This document shows positions 1 through 6,955 of a stretch of DNA of 17,814 nucleotides, piece after piece. The notes under the pieces are model-generated. The model was not told where the DNA came from. It did not search any database and saw only the letters and a list, made by a program, of their open reading frames with translations. The first letter of the stretch is position 1. Each line of letters opens with the position of its first letter. Source of the stretch: JAVKSL01 sp039583695 (GTDB lineage: Bacteria > Actinomycetota > Acidimicrobiia > Acidimicrobiales > JAJPHD01); assembly GCA_039583695.1 (NCBI GenBank), contig JAVKSL010000060.1:1-17814 (forward strand), written 5' to 3'. The translations under genes and the position numbers were made by a program.

Positions 1-2
1 GG

Positions 3-401
3 GCCGGGGGGGCCGGGGGGGCCGGGGGGGCCGGGGGGGCCGGGGCCGCGCCCGGCAGGGGCGGGTTCACGGCCAATGGAGCCCTGCTGTTCACTTGCAA
101 CGGACGGGGCACGAGGCTGTTCCCCCATCCCCACCATGACGCCTCGATGATCGCCGAGCTTCTGGGGGGGATACCGACCGGAGGCTTCTTTGCCGCTGGC
201 GAGCTGGGTCCGGTAAGGGGACACAACTTCCTTCACAGCTTCACGGCTTCGGTCGCATTGTTCGAGGATGATCCGGAGACCCCCCAACCTGACCTCGGTG
301 AGTCCCTCGGGGAGGTTCAGTGTCCCCCGCCGGTGGGGCAGAGGGATCCCCGGCCGGCCCCTGCCACAAGACCCACAGATTTGGGTAGGCTGGGACCGTG
401 A
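3..401 (+). CDS. FIST C-terminal domain protein, 3' end only
   Basis: The frame is open from the window edge to a TGA at 399-401, so only the C-terminal part is present. After an Ala-Gly-Gly repeat it reads GALLFTCNGRG, then a HDAS segment, then GGFFAAGELGPV and NFLHSFTASVALF. These are the characteristic closing motifs of the FIST C domain. FIST proteins are predicted sensory/ligand-binding proteins of signal transduction; the ligand is not known from this sequence. About 40 residues rich in Pro, Gly and Asp follow the domain and look like a disordered tail. The stop overlaps the GTG start of the transketolase gene by four bases (GTGA at 398-401), so the two may be translationally coupled. 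An ATG at 147 lies inside the conserved domain and is unlikely to be the true start. The domain call rests on motif memory, without a profile search. Confidence 0.8.
   Translation, partial: AGGAGGAGGAGGAGAAPGRGGFTANGALLFTCNGRGTRLFPHPHHDASMIAELLGGIPTGGFFAAGELGPVRGHNFLHSFTASVALFEDDPETPQPDLGESLGEVQCPPPVGQRDPRPAPATRPTDLGRLGP
4..45 (+). repeat. 9-bp G-rich tandem repeat (CCGGGGGGG), coding
   Basis: Four complete copies of CCGGGGGGG lie at 4-39, followed by a shortened copy (CCGGGG) at 40-45; GGG at 1-3 is the tail of a preceding copy. The unit is nine bases, exactly three codons. In the frame of the FIST-domain gene it reads Ala-Gly-Gly, so copy-number changes would keep the frame. The runs of seven G can in principle form G-quadruplexes on the + strand. 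The repeat touches the window edge, so its full length cannot be seen. Confidence 0.85.
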
Positions 402-2389
402 GCGATAAAGACCTAGAGCAGCTCGGGATCAACGTGATCCGGGGCCTGGCAATGGACGCGCCCCAGCGGGCAAACTCGGGGCACCCCGGCACGGCGATGG
501 CCTTGGCCCCACTGGCCCACGTGCTTTGGACCCGGATCATGCGTCACGACCCATCCGAGCCCCACTGGGCAGATCGGGACCGCTTCATCCTGTCGTGCGG
601 GCACGCATCGATCCTGCTCTACTCGATGCTGTACCTGACCGGCTACGGGCTCAGCCTCGACGACATCAAAGCATTCCGCCAGTGGGCCAGCCTGACCCCA
701 GGGCATCCCGAGGTTCACCACACGGCCGGAGTCGAGGTCACCACCGGCCCGCTTGGCCAGGGCTTCGCCAACGGGGCGGGCATGGCGATCGCCGAGCGCT
801 ACCTGCGCGAGCGCTTCGGCGCCCAGACCTGCGACCACCACACCTTCGTGATCTGCAGTGACGGCGACCTCGAGGAGGGCGTCAGCCACGAGGCAGCCTC
901 TCTCGCCGGACACCTCGGCCTGGGTCGCATGATCTACATCTACGACGACAACCACATCACCATCGACGGGCCCACCGAGCTGTCCTACACCGACGACAAG
1001 GTGGGACGCTTCCGGGCCTACAACTGGCACGTCGAAGACGTAGGCGAGGCAGCGAACGATTGCGACGAGCTGGAGGCGGCGCTTCGACGGGCAATGGCCG
1101 TCGAGGACAAGCCGTCCCTGATCGTCTTGCGCAGCCACATCGGCTGGCCTGCGCCGAACGCCACAGACACCCCCGAAGCCCACGGCTCCCCATTGGGAGC
1201 AGCTGAGATCCGGGCAACCAAGGAGATACTGGGCCTTCCGCCCGAGGAGGATTTCTGGGTCCCCGACGAGGTGGTTGCCATGTACCGTCAGTGCATCCCC
1301 CGTGGGCAGGCGTTGCGCCGCGCCTGGGAGGCCCGCCAAGGCCCGGCCAGCCCCGAGCTCGAGGCGGCCCTGGCCGGAAGGGGCCTGGACGGCTGGGACA
1401 CCAAGCTTCCCACCTTCGAGGTGGGCAAGTCACTGGCGACCCGCCAAGCCGTCAAGGCGTGCCTGAACGCCACCTTGGAGGTGATCCCCGGGCTCATGTC
1501 CGGTGGCGCCGACCTCACCGGCAACACCGGCACCGCGCTCGACGGTGAAGGGCACCAGACGACCGAGCACCCCGGTGGGCGCCAGATCCTGTTTGGGATC
1601 CGCGAGCACGCCATGGGCGGGTTCATGAACGGCATGGCCCTGCACGGTGGGGTGCTGCCAGTCGGCGGGACGTTCTTCATCTTCAGCGATTACATGCGGG
1701 GCTCGGTGCGCCTGGCCGCCCTCACCCAGGCGCACGTGGTCTACTCCTGGACGCATGACTCCATTGGCTTGGGCGAGGACGGTGCCACCCACCAGCCGAT
1801 CGAGCACCTGGCGTCGTTGCGGGCGATGCCCGGCCTACGCGTGGTGCGCCCGGCCGATGCCAACGAATGCGCCCAGGCCTGGTTGCACGCTGTTGACGGT
1901 GACGGACCAACTGCGCTCATCCTCACCCGCCAGGGCCTGCCAATCCTGGCCGAGACGGCCGAGCGCTGCGCGGCAGGCCTGCCCCGGGGTGCCTACGTGC
2001 TTGCCGAGACGGCCGGGAAACCCGATCTCGTCCTGATCGGCACCGGCAGCGAGGTCCATCTGTGCCTGGAGGCTGCAGCGACCCTCGCCGCCGGCGGCGT
2101 CGCCGCCCGAGTTGTCTCCATGCCCTGCTGGGAGGACTTCTCCAACCAGGACGGAACCTATCGGTCCACCGTGTTACCGCCTGGTGTGCCAGTGCTCGCC
2201 GTCGAGGCCGGGTCCAGCTTCGGCTGGGAGCGCTGGGCAGACGCCACTGTCACCATCGACCGCTTCGGGGCATCAGCACCGGGCCCGGTGCTGATGGAAA
2301 AGCTCGGCTTCACCGCCGACAACGTCGTACGCCAAGCAACCGATCTGTTGACCCAACGCAGCCCCAACCCTCCCAATCAGGAGTCCTGA
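398..2389 (+). CDS. tkt: Transketolase
   Basis: Transketolase is a cytosolic, thiamin-diphosphate-dependent enzyme that moves two-carbon units between sugar phosphates in the non-oxidative pentose phosphate pathway. The 663-residue length is typical of the family. Visible landmarks are the N-terminal NSGHPG motif with its catalytic-site His at residue 29, TPGHPE and GPLGQG segments, the ThDP/metal motif SDGDLEEG at 154-161 followed by DDNHITIDG, and GIREHAMGG in the pyrimidine-binding domain with the catalytic Glu at 403. A third, C-terminal transketolase domain carries the VLIGTGSEVHL segment. The GTG at 398 is chosen because it begins the conserved first helix and overlaps the preceding stop as GTGA; no strong ribosome-binding site is seen. 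It leads a run of pentose-phosphate genes, with tal starting one base after its stop. Its ThDP cofactor is the end product of the pathway encoded by the thi operon later in the window. Confidence 0.97.
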   Translation: MSDKDLEQLGINVIRGLAMDAPQRANSGHPGTAMALAPLAHVLWTRIMRHDPSEPHWADRDRFILSCGHASILLYSMLYLTGYGLSLDDIKAFRQWASLTPGHPEVHHTAGVEVTTGPLGQGFANGAGMAIAERYLRERFGAQTCDHHTFVICSDGDLEEGVSHEAASLAGHLGLGRMIYIYDDNHITIDGPTELSYTDDKVGRFRAYNWHVEDVGEAANDCDELEAALRRAMAVEDKPSLIVLRSHIGWPAPNATDTPEAHGSPLGAAEIRATKEILGLPPEEDFWVPDEVVAMYRQCIPRGQALRRAWEARQGPASPELEAALAGRGLDGWDTKLPTFEVGKSLATRQAVKACLNATLEVIPGLMSGGADLTGNTGTALDGEGHQTTEHPGGRQILFGIREHAMGGFMNGMALHGGVLPVGGTFFIFSDYMRGSVRLAALTQAHVVYSWTHDSIGLGEDGATHQPIEHLASLRAMPGLRVVRPADANECAQAWLHAVDGDGPTALILTRQGLPILAETAERCAAGLPRGAYVLAETAGKPDLVLIGTGSEVHLCLEAAATLAAGGVAARVVSMPCWEDFSNQDGTYRSTVLPPGVPVLAVEAGSSFGWERWADATVTIDRFGASAPGPVLMEKLGFTADNVVRQATDLLTQRSPNPPNQES

Positions 2390-2390
2390 G

Positions 2391-3560
2391 ATGACCAAGC
2401 TTCACGAACTGTTCGACCAGCAGGGCCAAAGTCCCTGGATAGACAACCTCAAGCGCTCGTATGTGACCGACGGCGAGCTGGCCCGGCTGGCCGGCGAGGG
2501 CATAAGAGGGGTCACCTCCAATCCCACCATCTTCGCCAAGGCGATTCAGGGCAGCGAGGACTACGACGCCGACTTCGCCAAGCTGGTCGCCACAATGAGC
2601 GTAGAGGATGCGTACTGGGAGCTGGTCATCGACGACGTGACCAGGGCGCTGGCCATCCTTCGCCCCCTTCACGACGGCAGCGGCGGGACCGATGGGTTCA
2701 TCTCCTTGGAGGTGGCTCCTTCCCTCGCGTACGACACCAATGGCACCATCGACGCAGCCCGGCATCTCCACCAGCGCATCGCCGCCCCCAACTTGTACGT
2801 GAAGATCCCCGCCACGGCCAAGGGGGTCCCGGCGATCCGCAAGATGATCTCCGAGGGCCACAGCATCAACGTGACCCTCATCTTCTCCATCGAGCGCTAC
2901 GACGCGGTCATCGAGGCGTACATCTCGGGCTTGGAGGAGCTGGCCTACCGCCAGATAACTGGCCCCGACGTAGGACCTGCTCCGGTCTCGAACCTCACCG
3001 GGGTCTGCAGCGTGGCCTCGTTCTTCGTCTCCCGAGTCGACACCGAGGTGGACCGCCGACTCGAGAGCCTCGCCGCCCAAGCGAGCGACCCGGGCAAGGC
3101 CGAGCGCATCCTGGCACTTCGCGGAAAGGCGGCCCTGGCCCAGGCCAAACTGGCCTACAAGCTGTTCCAGCAGCGCTTCTCGGGCCCTCGCTGGGAGGCT
3201 CTGGCCGCGAGGGGAGCCAAGGTCCAGCGACCCCTGTGGGCCTCCACCTCCACCAAGAACCCGGCGTATCCCGATCTCCTCTACGTGGACAACCTGATCG
3301 GGCCGGACACGGTCAACACGATGCCCGACGCCACCGTCGAGGCCTTCCTCGACCACGGCGTGCTCGCCCGCACCGTCGACACAGGCGTTGAGGAGGCCGA
3401 GGCAACCCTGGACGCGCTGAAGGTCGCCGGTGTCGACATGGCCGACGTCACCAAGGTGCTGGAGGACGAGGGGGTCGCAAGCTTCGCCAAGTCCTTCGAC
3501 GAGATGATGCAAAGGCTCACCGACAAGGCCAACGCCCTAGCCGCGCGGAGCCAGGACTAG
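2391..3560 (+). CDS. tal: Transaldolase (actinobacterial type)
   Basis: Transaldolase transfers a dihydroxyacetone unit between sugar phosphates, linking the pentose phosphate pathway to glycolysis in the cytosol. The 389-residue protein has the length of the larger transaldolase type found in mycobacteria and other actinobacteria. It shows the N-terminal GVTSNPTIFAKAI segment and the active-site strand LYVKIPATAKG, in which Lys138 should form the Schiff base. A later VSNLTGVCSVASFFVSRVD segment and the WASTSTKNPAYPD motif are also family-typical. The ATG at 2391 has an AGGAG ribosome-binding site at 2379-2383 inside the end of tkt, and only one base separates it from the tkt stop, so the two are almost certainly one operon. 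Confidence 0.97.
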   Translation: MTKLHELFDQQGQSPWIDNLKRSYVTDGELARLAGEGIRGVTSNPTIFAKAIQGSEDYDADFAKLVATMSVEDAYWELVIDDVTRALAILRPLHDGSGGTDGFISLEVAPSLAYDTNGTIDAARHLHQRIAAPNLYVKIPATAKGVPAIRKMISEGHSINVTLIFSIERYDAVIEAYISGLEELAYRQITGPDVGPAPVSNLTGVCSVASFFVSRVDTEVDRRLESLAAQASDPGKAERILALRGKAALAQAKLAYKLFQQRFSGPRWEALAARGAKVQRPLWASTSTKNPAYPDLLYVDNLIGPDTVNTMPDATVEAFLDHGVLARTVDTGVEEAEATLDALKVAGVDMADVTKVLEDEGVASFAKSFDEMMQRLTDKANALAARSQD

Positions 3561-3607
3561 GTTCGAACGGTCGCCCAAGGTCCGGCCGAAAGAGCGCAGC
3601 CCGGGCT

Positions 3608-5110
3608 GTGATCCCCAACCCGCTGTCCGAAGGCCTCGACACCCACCGGCGCTCGCCACCGGTGGCAATGGTCATCTTCGGGGCTTCGGGGGATCTCACC
3701 AGCCGAAAGATACTCCCTGCCCTGGCGGCCCTCGCTGCCCGCGGAGCCCTGCCCGCCAGCTTCGTCGTCGTCGGGGTGGCCCGCACCGAGATCGACGATG
3801 CCGGCTTCGCCAAGATGGCGGCGGCAGCGGGCACGGACCCGGCTTGGACCAAGCTGGTGGGCAGGTTCCGCTACGTGGCGGGAGACTACTCCTCCCCTGA
3901 CACCTTTGCCCGCCTGCGAGAGGTCCTCGCCGAGGTAGACGAGGGCGCGGGCACGGAGGGCAACCGGATCTACTACCTGGCCACCATCCCCGCCATGTTC
4001 GGCGTCGTCGCCGAGGCGCTGGGTGCCGAGGGGCTAGCCCGTCCCATCCGCAAGGGTGCCTTCGTCAGGCTGATAATCGAGAAGCCGCTCGGGCGCGACC
4101 TCCAAAGCGCTCGGGCGCTGGACGAGTCGCTGCACGCCAGGTTCCACGAGGACCAGCTCTACCGGATAGACCACTACATGGGGAAAGAGACCGTCCAGAA
4201 CGTGCTGGCCCTGCGCTTCGCCAACGCCATATTCGAGCCGATCTGGAATCGCCAGTACGTGGACCACGTACAGGTCACCGTGGCCGAGAGCCTCGGAGTG
4301 GAGCACCGGGGCGGCTTCTACGAGACGGCCGGGGCGCTGCGCGACATCGTCCAGAACCACGTCATGCAGGTGCTCGGCCTCACCCTCATGGAGCCCCCCG
4401 CGACGGTCGACGCCCAGGGAATCCGGGACGAGAAGGTCAAGGCGCTGCGCTCGATCGTCATCCCCACCGCCCAGTCGGTCGCGGAGCAGGTGGTCAGAGC
4501 GCAGTACGACGCGGGGTGGGTGGAGGGATCACTGGTCCCGGGCTACCGGGAGGAGGAGGGCGTAGACCCCGCCAGCCAGACAGAGACCTACATCGCGATG
4601 CGCCTTAGCGTTGACAACTGGCGATGGGCCGGGGTGCCCATATACGTGAGGACTGGCAAGCGCCTCCCCAAGCGCTTCACCGAGGTTGCCCTCCAGTTCA
4701 AGCGAGTGCCTCACCTGGCGTTCTCCACCTCCGAGGCCACCCGGCTCGGCCCCAACGCCCTGATCGTGAGGATCCAGCCCGACGAGGGCATCACCCTGCG
4801 CTTCGGAGCCAAGGTGCCTGGCCAGGCCTTCGAGGTCCGCTCGGTCTCGATGGACTTCTCTTACGGAGCGGCGTTCCTCGAGCAGAGCCCGGAGGCCTAC
4901 GAGCGCCTGATCCTCGACGCCCTGATCGGGGACCCGACCTTGTTCATCCGGGCCGACGAAGTTGACCAGTCCTGGCGGATCGTGGACCCGGTGCTGGAGG
5001 CCTTCGCCAACGGAGAGCCCCCGCTGGCCCGATACGAAGCCGGCAGCTGGGGACCGGCGGAGTCCGACCACCTGCTCGGAGTCGACGGGAGGCGCTGGGG
5101 TGACTTCTGA
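3608..5110 (+). CDS. zwf: Glucose-6-phosphate 1-dehydrogenase
   Basis: This cytosolic enzyme oxidises glucose 6-phosphate to 6-phosphogluconolactone with reduction of NADP+, the entry step of the oxidative pentose phosphate pathway. The 500-residue protein has the nucleotide-binding motif GASGDLTSRK at 25-34 and the substrate-site motif RIDHYMGKE at 186-194, with the catalytic-site His at 189. The downstream segment NVLALRFANAIFEPIWN and the ALRDIVQNHVMQ helix are also conserved. The GTG at 3608 is chosen because it gives the normal short N-terminal lead-in to the Rossmann strand; its ribosome-binding site is weak. A 47-bp gap separates it from tal and shows no clear hairpin. Its 3' end overlaps opcA by 11 bp. 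This is the classical NADP-type dehydrogenase, unrelated to the F420-dependent Fgd enzyme, despite fbiC being close by. Confidence 0.97.
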   Translation: MIPNPLSEGLDTHRRSPPVAMVIFGASGDLTSRKILPALAALAARGALPASFVVVGVARTEIDDAGFAKMAAAAGTDPAWTKLVGRFRYVAGDYSSPDTFARLREVLAEVDEGAGTEGNRIYYLATIPAMFGVVAEALGAEGLARPIRKGAFVRLIIEKPLGRDLQSARALDESLHARFHEDQLYRIDHYMGKETVQNVLALRFANAIFEPIWNRQYVDHVQVTVAESLGVEHRGGFYETAGALRDIVQNHVMQVLGLTLMEPPATVDAQGIRDEKVKALRSIVIPTAQSVAEQVVRAQYDAGWVEGSLVPGYREEEGVDPASQTETYIAMRLSVDNWRWAGVPIYVRTGKRLPKRFTEVALQFKRVPHLAFSTSEATRLGPNALIVRIQPDEGITLRFGAKVPGQAFEVRSVSMDFSYGAAFLEQSPEAYERLILDALIGDPTLFIRADEVDQSWRIVDPVLEAFANGEPPLARYEAGSWGPAESDHLLGVDGRRWGDF

Positions 5111-6095
5111 CGCGGCGCCGGGCACGGTGCCTCTGGCCCGCTGGGAGGCCCGCTCCGTGAGCATCGGGGAGGTGTGCGCGGCCCTCACCGAGCTCCGCCA
5201 CAACGAGGAGACCACGGCCACCCGCACCAGCGTCCTCAACCTGGTGGTGGCCGGCGACGAACCCGAAGCCGCCGCCAGGGCGGCGAGCGCCATGCGCCGC
5301 CTGGGCCAGCGACACCCGGGTCGTACCCTCGCCCTGGTCTGCCGCTCCGGCGCCACCGACCGGATCGACGCAAGCGTCGAGCTCCACTCGGCCACAACGG
5401 ACGGCACCCCCATCTGGTGGGAGGAGGTCCACCTGGAGCTGGGCGGCCGGCTCTGCACCCACCTGGCCTCGGTGATCATGCCACTCCTGCTGGCCGGGCT
5501 CCCGACGGCCGTGTGGTTTCCCTCGGCCCTGCCGCCGCCCGACGCCCCGCTCCTCGGCCTCGCCGACGTTGTCCTGGTGGACGCCCGCTGGGCGCTGCAG
5601 GCCGGCTCGGGTCTGGCCGCCCTGGTCGAGCTGAGCCGGCGCCACAAGGTGATCGATTTGTCCTGGTGCCGTCTCACGCCCTGGCGGCGCCTGCTCGCAT
5701 CCCTATTCGAGCCCCAGGCCCTGCGCCCCTACCTGCGGGGAGTGACCTCCGCCAGGATCGCCGCCAACCCCGGCCCCGGGCGCCTCCTGGCCGGGTGGCT
5801 GATCGACCGCATCGGCGTGCCCGGGTCCGCGGTGACCCTCGAGGCGGCGACCCACGCCTCCATCCACCTTTGGGCCACCCACGCTGGCCACCGGGCGAGG
5901 TTCTCGGTGGAACGCCCGAGCGACGACCCCTTGGTGCTGGGCGCCGTCCAGGTCGAAGGGGGTCCGAGCCGCCACGAGTCGGTGAAGCTGCCTGAGCACG
6001 GTCTCACCTGGTCATTGGCCCAAGCCCTGTCCAGGCTCGCCAGGGACCCCCGCTACGACGCCGCCATCCGCGCCGCCTTGATCTTCGAGAAATAA
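5100..6095 (+). CDS. opcA: OpcA-type glucose-6-phosphate dehydrogenase assembly protein
   Basis: OpcA proteins associate with glucose-6-phosphate dehydrogenase and support its assembly or redox control in cyanobacteria and actinobacteria; they have no known catalytic activity of their own. The 331-residue product shows the family layout: an N-terminal ARWEARSVSIGEVCAALTELR region, a central alpha/beta part with TRTSVLNLVV, then GLPTAVWFPSALPPPDAP and a DVVLVDARWA segment. The open frame extends upstream to an ATG at 4962, but that stretch lies entirely over zwf and lacks family similarity. The GTG at 5100 has a strong GGGAGG ribosome-binding site at 5087-5092 with seven-base spacing, so it is taken as the start. 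It overlaps zwf by 11 bp and precedes pgl, the usual zwf-opcA-pgl order of actinobacteria. Confidence 0.93.
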   Translation: MTSDAAPGTVPLARWEARSVSIGEVCAALTELRHNEETTATRTSVLNLVVAGDEPEAAARAASAMRRLGQRHPGRTLALVCRSGATDRIDASVELHSATTDGTPIWWEEVHLELGGRLCTHLASVIMPLLLAGLPTAVWFPSALPPPDAPLLGLADVVLVDARWALQAGSGLAALVELSRRHKVIDLSWCRLTPWRRLLASLFEPQALRPYLRGVTSARIAANPGPGRLLAGWLIDRIGVPGSAVTLEAATHASIHLWATHAGHRARFSVERPSDDPLVLGAVQVEGGPSRHESVKLPEHGLTWSLAQALSRLARDPRYDAAIRAALIFEK

Positions 6096-6138
6096 CGTTC
6101 CCGCGCCCCGAGAACCACCACCCACGCAGAACCCGGTC

Positions 6139-6153
6139 GGGCCCGCCGGGCCC
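6139..6153 (+). terminator. Short GC hairpin between opcA and pgl
   Basis: GGGCCC, a three-base loop GCC and GGGCCC can fold into a six-base-pair hairpin in the 78-bp gap after opcA. No T-tract follows, so it is at best a weak attenuator or RNA-processing hairpin. In GC-rich DNA such inverted repeats also arise by chance. Confidence 0.25.
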
Positions 6154-6161
6154 CCGCACGG

Positions 6162-6167
6162 TATCCT
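6162..6167 (+). promoter_or_regulatory. Candidate -10 element for leaderless pgl transcript
   Basis: TATCCT fits the actinobacterial -10 pattern TANNNT. It ends six bases before the pgl ATG at 6174, so transcription would start at or next to the A of the start codon. The gene has no recognisable Shine-Dalgarno sequence, which agrees with a leaderless mRNA. No clear -35 element was found. Confidence 0.4.
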
Positions 6168-6173
6168 CGCCAT

Positions 6174-6851
6174 ATGGAGGGGGAGCTGCGCGTCGTCGAC
6201 GACGTGCCCGGTGCATTCGCGACCACGGTCGTCGATGCCTTCGCCAGGCGAGACGGGTGGGGTTTTTCCCTGGCGGTGTCCGGGGGATCCACGGCTCGGG
6301 AGTGCTACGAGCGCTTGGCCGCCGACGCCGCTGCCTCCATGGACTGGTGGGAGGTGGACGTGTTCTGGGGCGACGAGCGCTGCGTCCCGGCGGACCATCC
6401 CGACTCCAACCAGCTCCTGGTGCGCCGGGCGCTGCTGGAGAGGGTGGGAGCCGCCAACTCGGTCCACCCGATGCGCTGCGAGGACGGCACTGATGCCTAC
6501 CAGATGAAGGTGGGCGAGCTGGGCTGGTTCGACTTGGTGCACCTGGGCCTGGGACCCGATGGCCACACGGCGTCGCTGTTCCCCGACTCGGCAGCCCTGG
6601 ACGCCGAGCCCGGGCGCCTCGTGGCGTTCAACACCGACCCCCACGGGCGAAACCCCCACCGGCGCATGACCCTCACCCTGGCCGGGATCGCCCGCGCCCG
6701 CCTGGTCGTGTTCACAGTCAGCGGCGCATCCAAAGCGGCCGCCATGCGGGCGGTCATCCACGGGGAGGACGTGCCCGCTTCTCGGGTTAGGGCGGAGCGC
6801 ATCGTCTGGCTCGTCGACCCCGCAGCGATGGAGGCCACTACTGCTCTCTGA
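6174..6851 (+). CDS. pgl: 6-phosphogluconolactonase
   Basis: This enzyme hydrolyses 6-phosphogluconolactone, the product of Zwf, to 6-phosphogluconate in the cytosol. The 225-residue protein belongs to the NagB/DevB-like fold. It shows SLAVSGGSTARECYERLA near residue 30, VFWGDERCVPADHPDSN near 63-78 and LGLGPDGHTASLFPD near 125-140, the three signature blocks of the family. A C-terminal RMTLTLAGIARAR segment is also typical. The ATG at 6174 gives a normal N-terminus, but no ribosome-binding site precedes it; the upstream TATCCT suggests its own leaderless transcript in addition to any read-through from opcA, 78 bp upstream. It completes the oxidative steps encoded in this cluster as far as 6-phosphogluconate. 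Confidence 0.95.
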   Translation: MEGELRVVDDVPGAFATTVVDAFARRDGWGFSLAVSGGSTARECYERLAADAAASMDWWEVDVFWGDERCVPADHPDSNQLLVRRALLERVGAANSVHPMRCEDGTDAYQMKVGELGWFDLVHLGLGPDGHTASLFPDSAALDAEPGRLVAFNTDPHGRNPHRRMTLTLAGIARARLVVFTVSGASKAAAMRAVIHGEDVPASRVRAERIVWLVDPAAMEATTAL

Positions 6852-6903
6852 GCACCTATCCCACGGCCGCCTTGTGGTTCCCGACGTAGCGCCGGAGACG
6901 TCA

Positions 6904-6932
6904 CCCCTCCACCCCGCCTGTGGGGGTAGGGG
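6904..6932 (+). terminator. Candidate hairpin terminator after pgl
   Basis: CCCCT (6904-6908) and ACCCC (6911-6915) pair with GGGGT (6923-6927) and AGGGG (6928-6932), giving ten base pairs with a two-base CC bulge and a seven-base loop. It lies about 50 bases past the pgl stop and just before fbiC, which fits the boundary between two transcription units. There is no T-run after it, as is common for actinobacterial terminators. Confidence 0.4.
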
Positions 6933-6943
6933 CACCCAAGTCC

Positions 6944-6949
6944 TAAGGT
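6944..6949 (+). promoter_or_regulatory. Candidate -10 element for fbiC
   Basis: TAAGGT matches TANNNT and ends six bases before the fbiC ATG at 6956, the same geometry as at pgl. However, the same bases form a Shine-Dalgarno-like AAGGTGG (6945-6951), so the region may instead be a ribosome-binding site of a transcript that starts further upstream. The sequence alone does not decide between the two. Confidence 0.3.
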
Positions 6950-6955
6950 GGCGGG

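Noticed and set aside
413..1339. Long - strand open frame antisense to tkt (308 codons)
   Set aside because: It lies entirely within a clear transketolase gene, has no recognisable domain, and is expected in GC-rich DNA where third-position GC bias opens antisense frames.
2310..3512. 400-codon - strand open frame antisense to tal
   Set aside because: The + strand encodes an intact transaldolase with its active-site Lys and a ribosome-binding site; the antisense product shows low-complexity Gly/Val/Asp composition and no motif.
4529..5677. 382-codon - strand open frame across zwf and opcA
   Set aside because: It is Arg/Ser-rich in one part and unlike any family, while both + strand genes are well supported.
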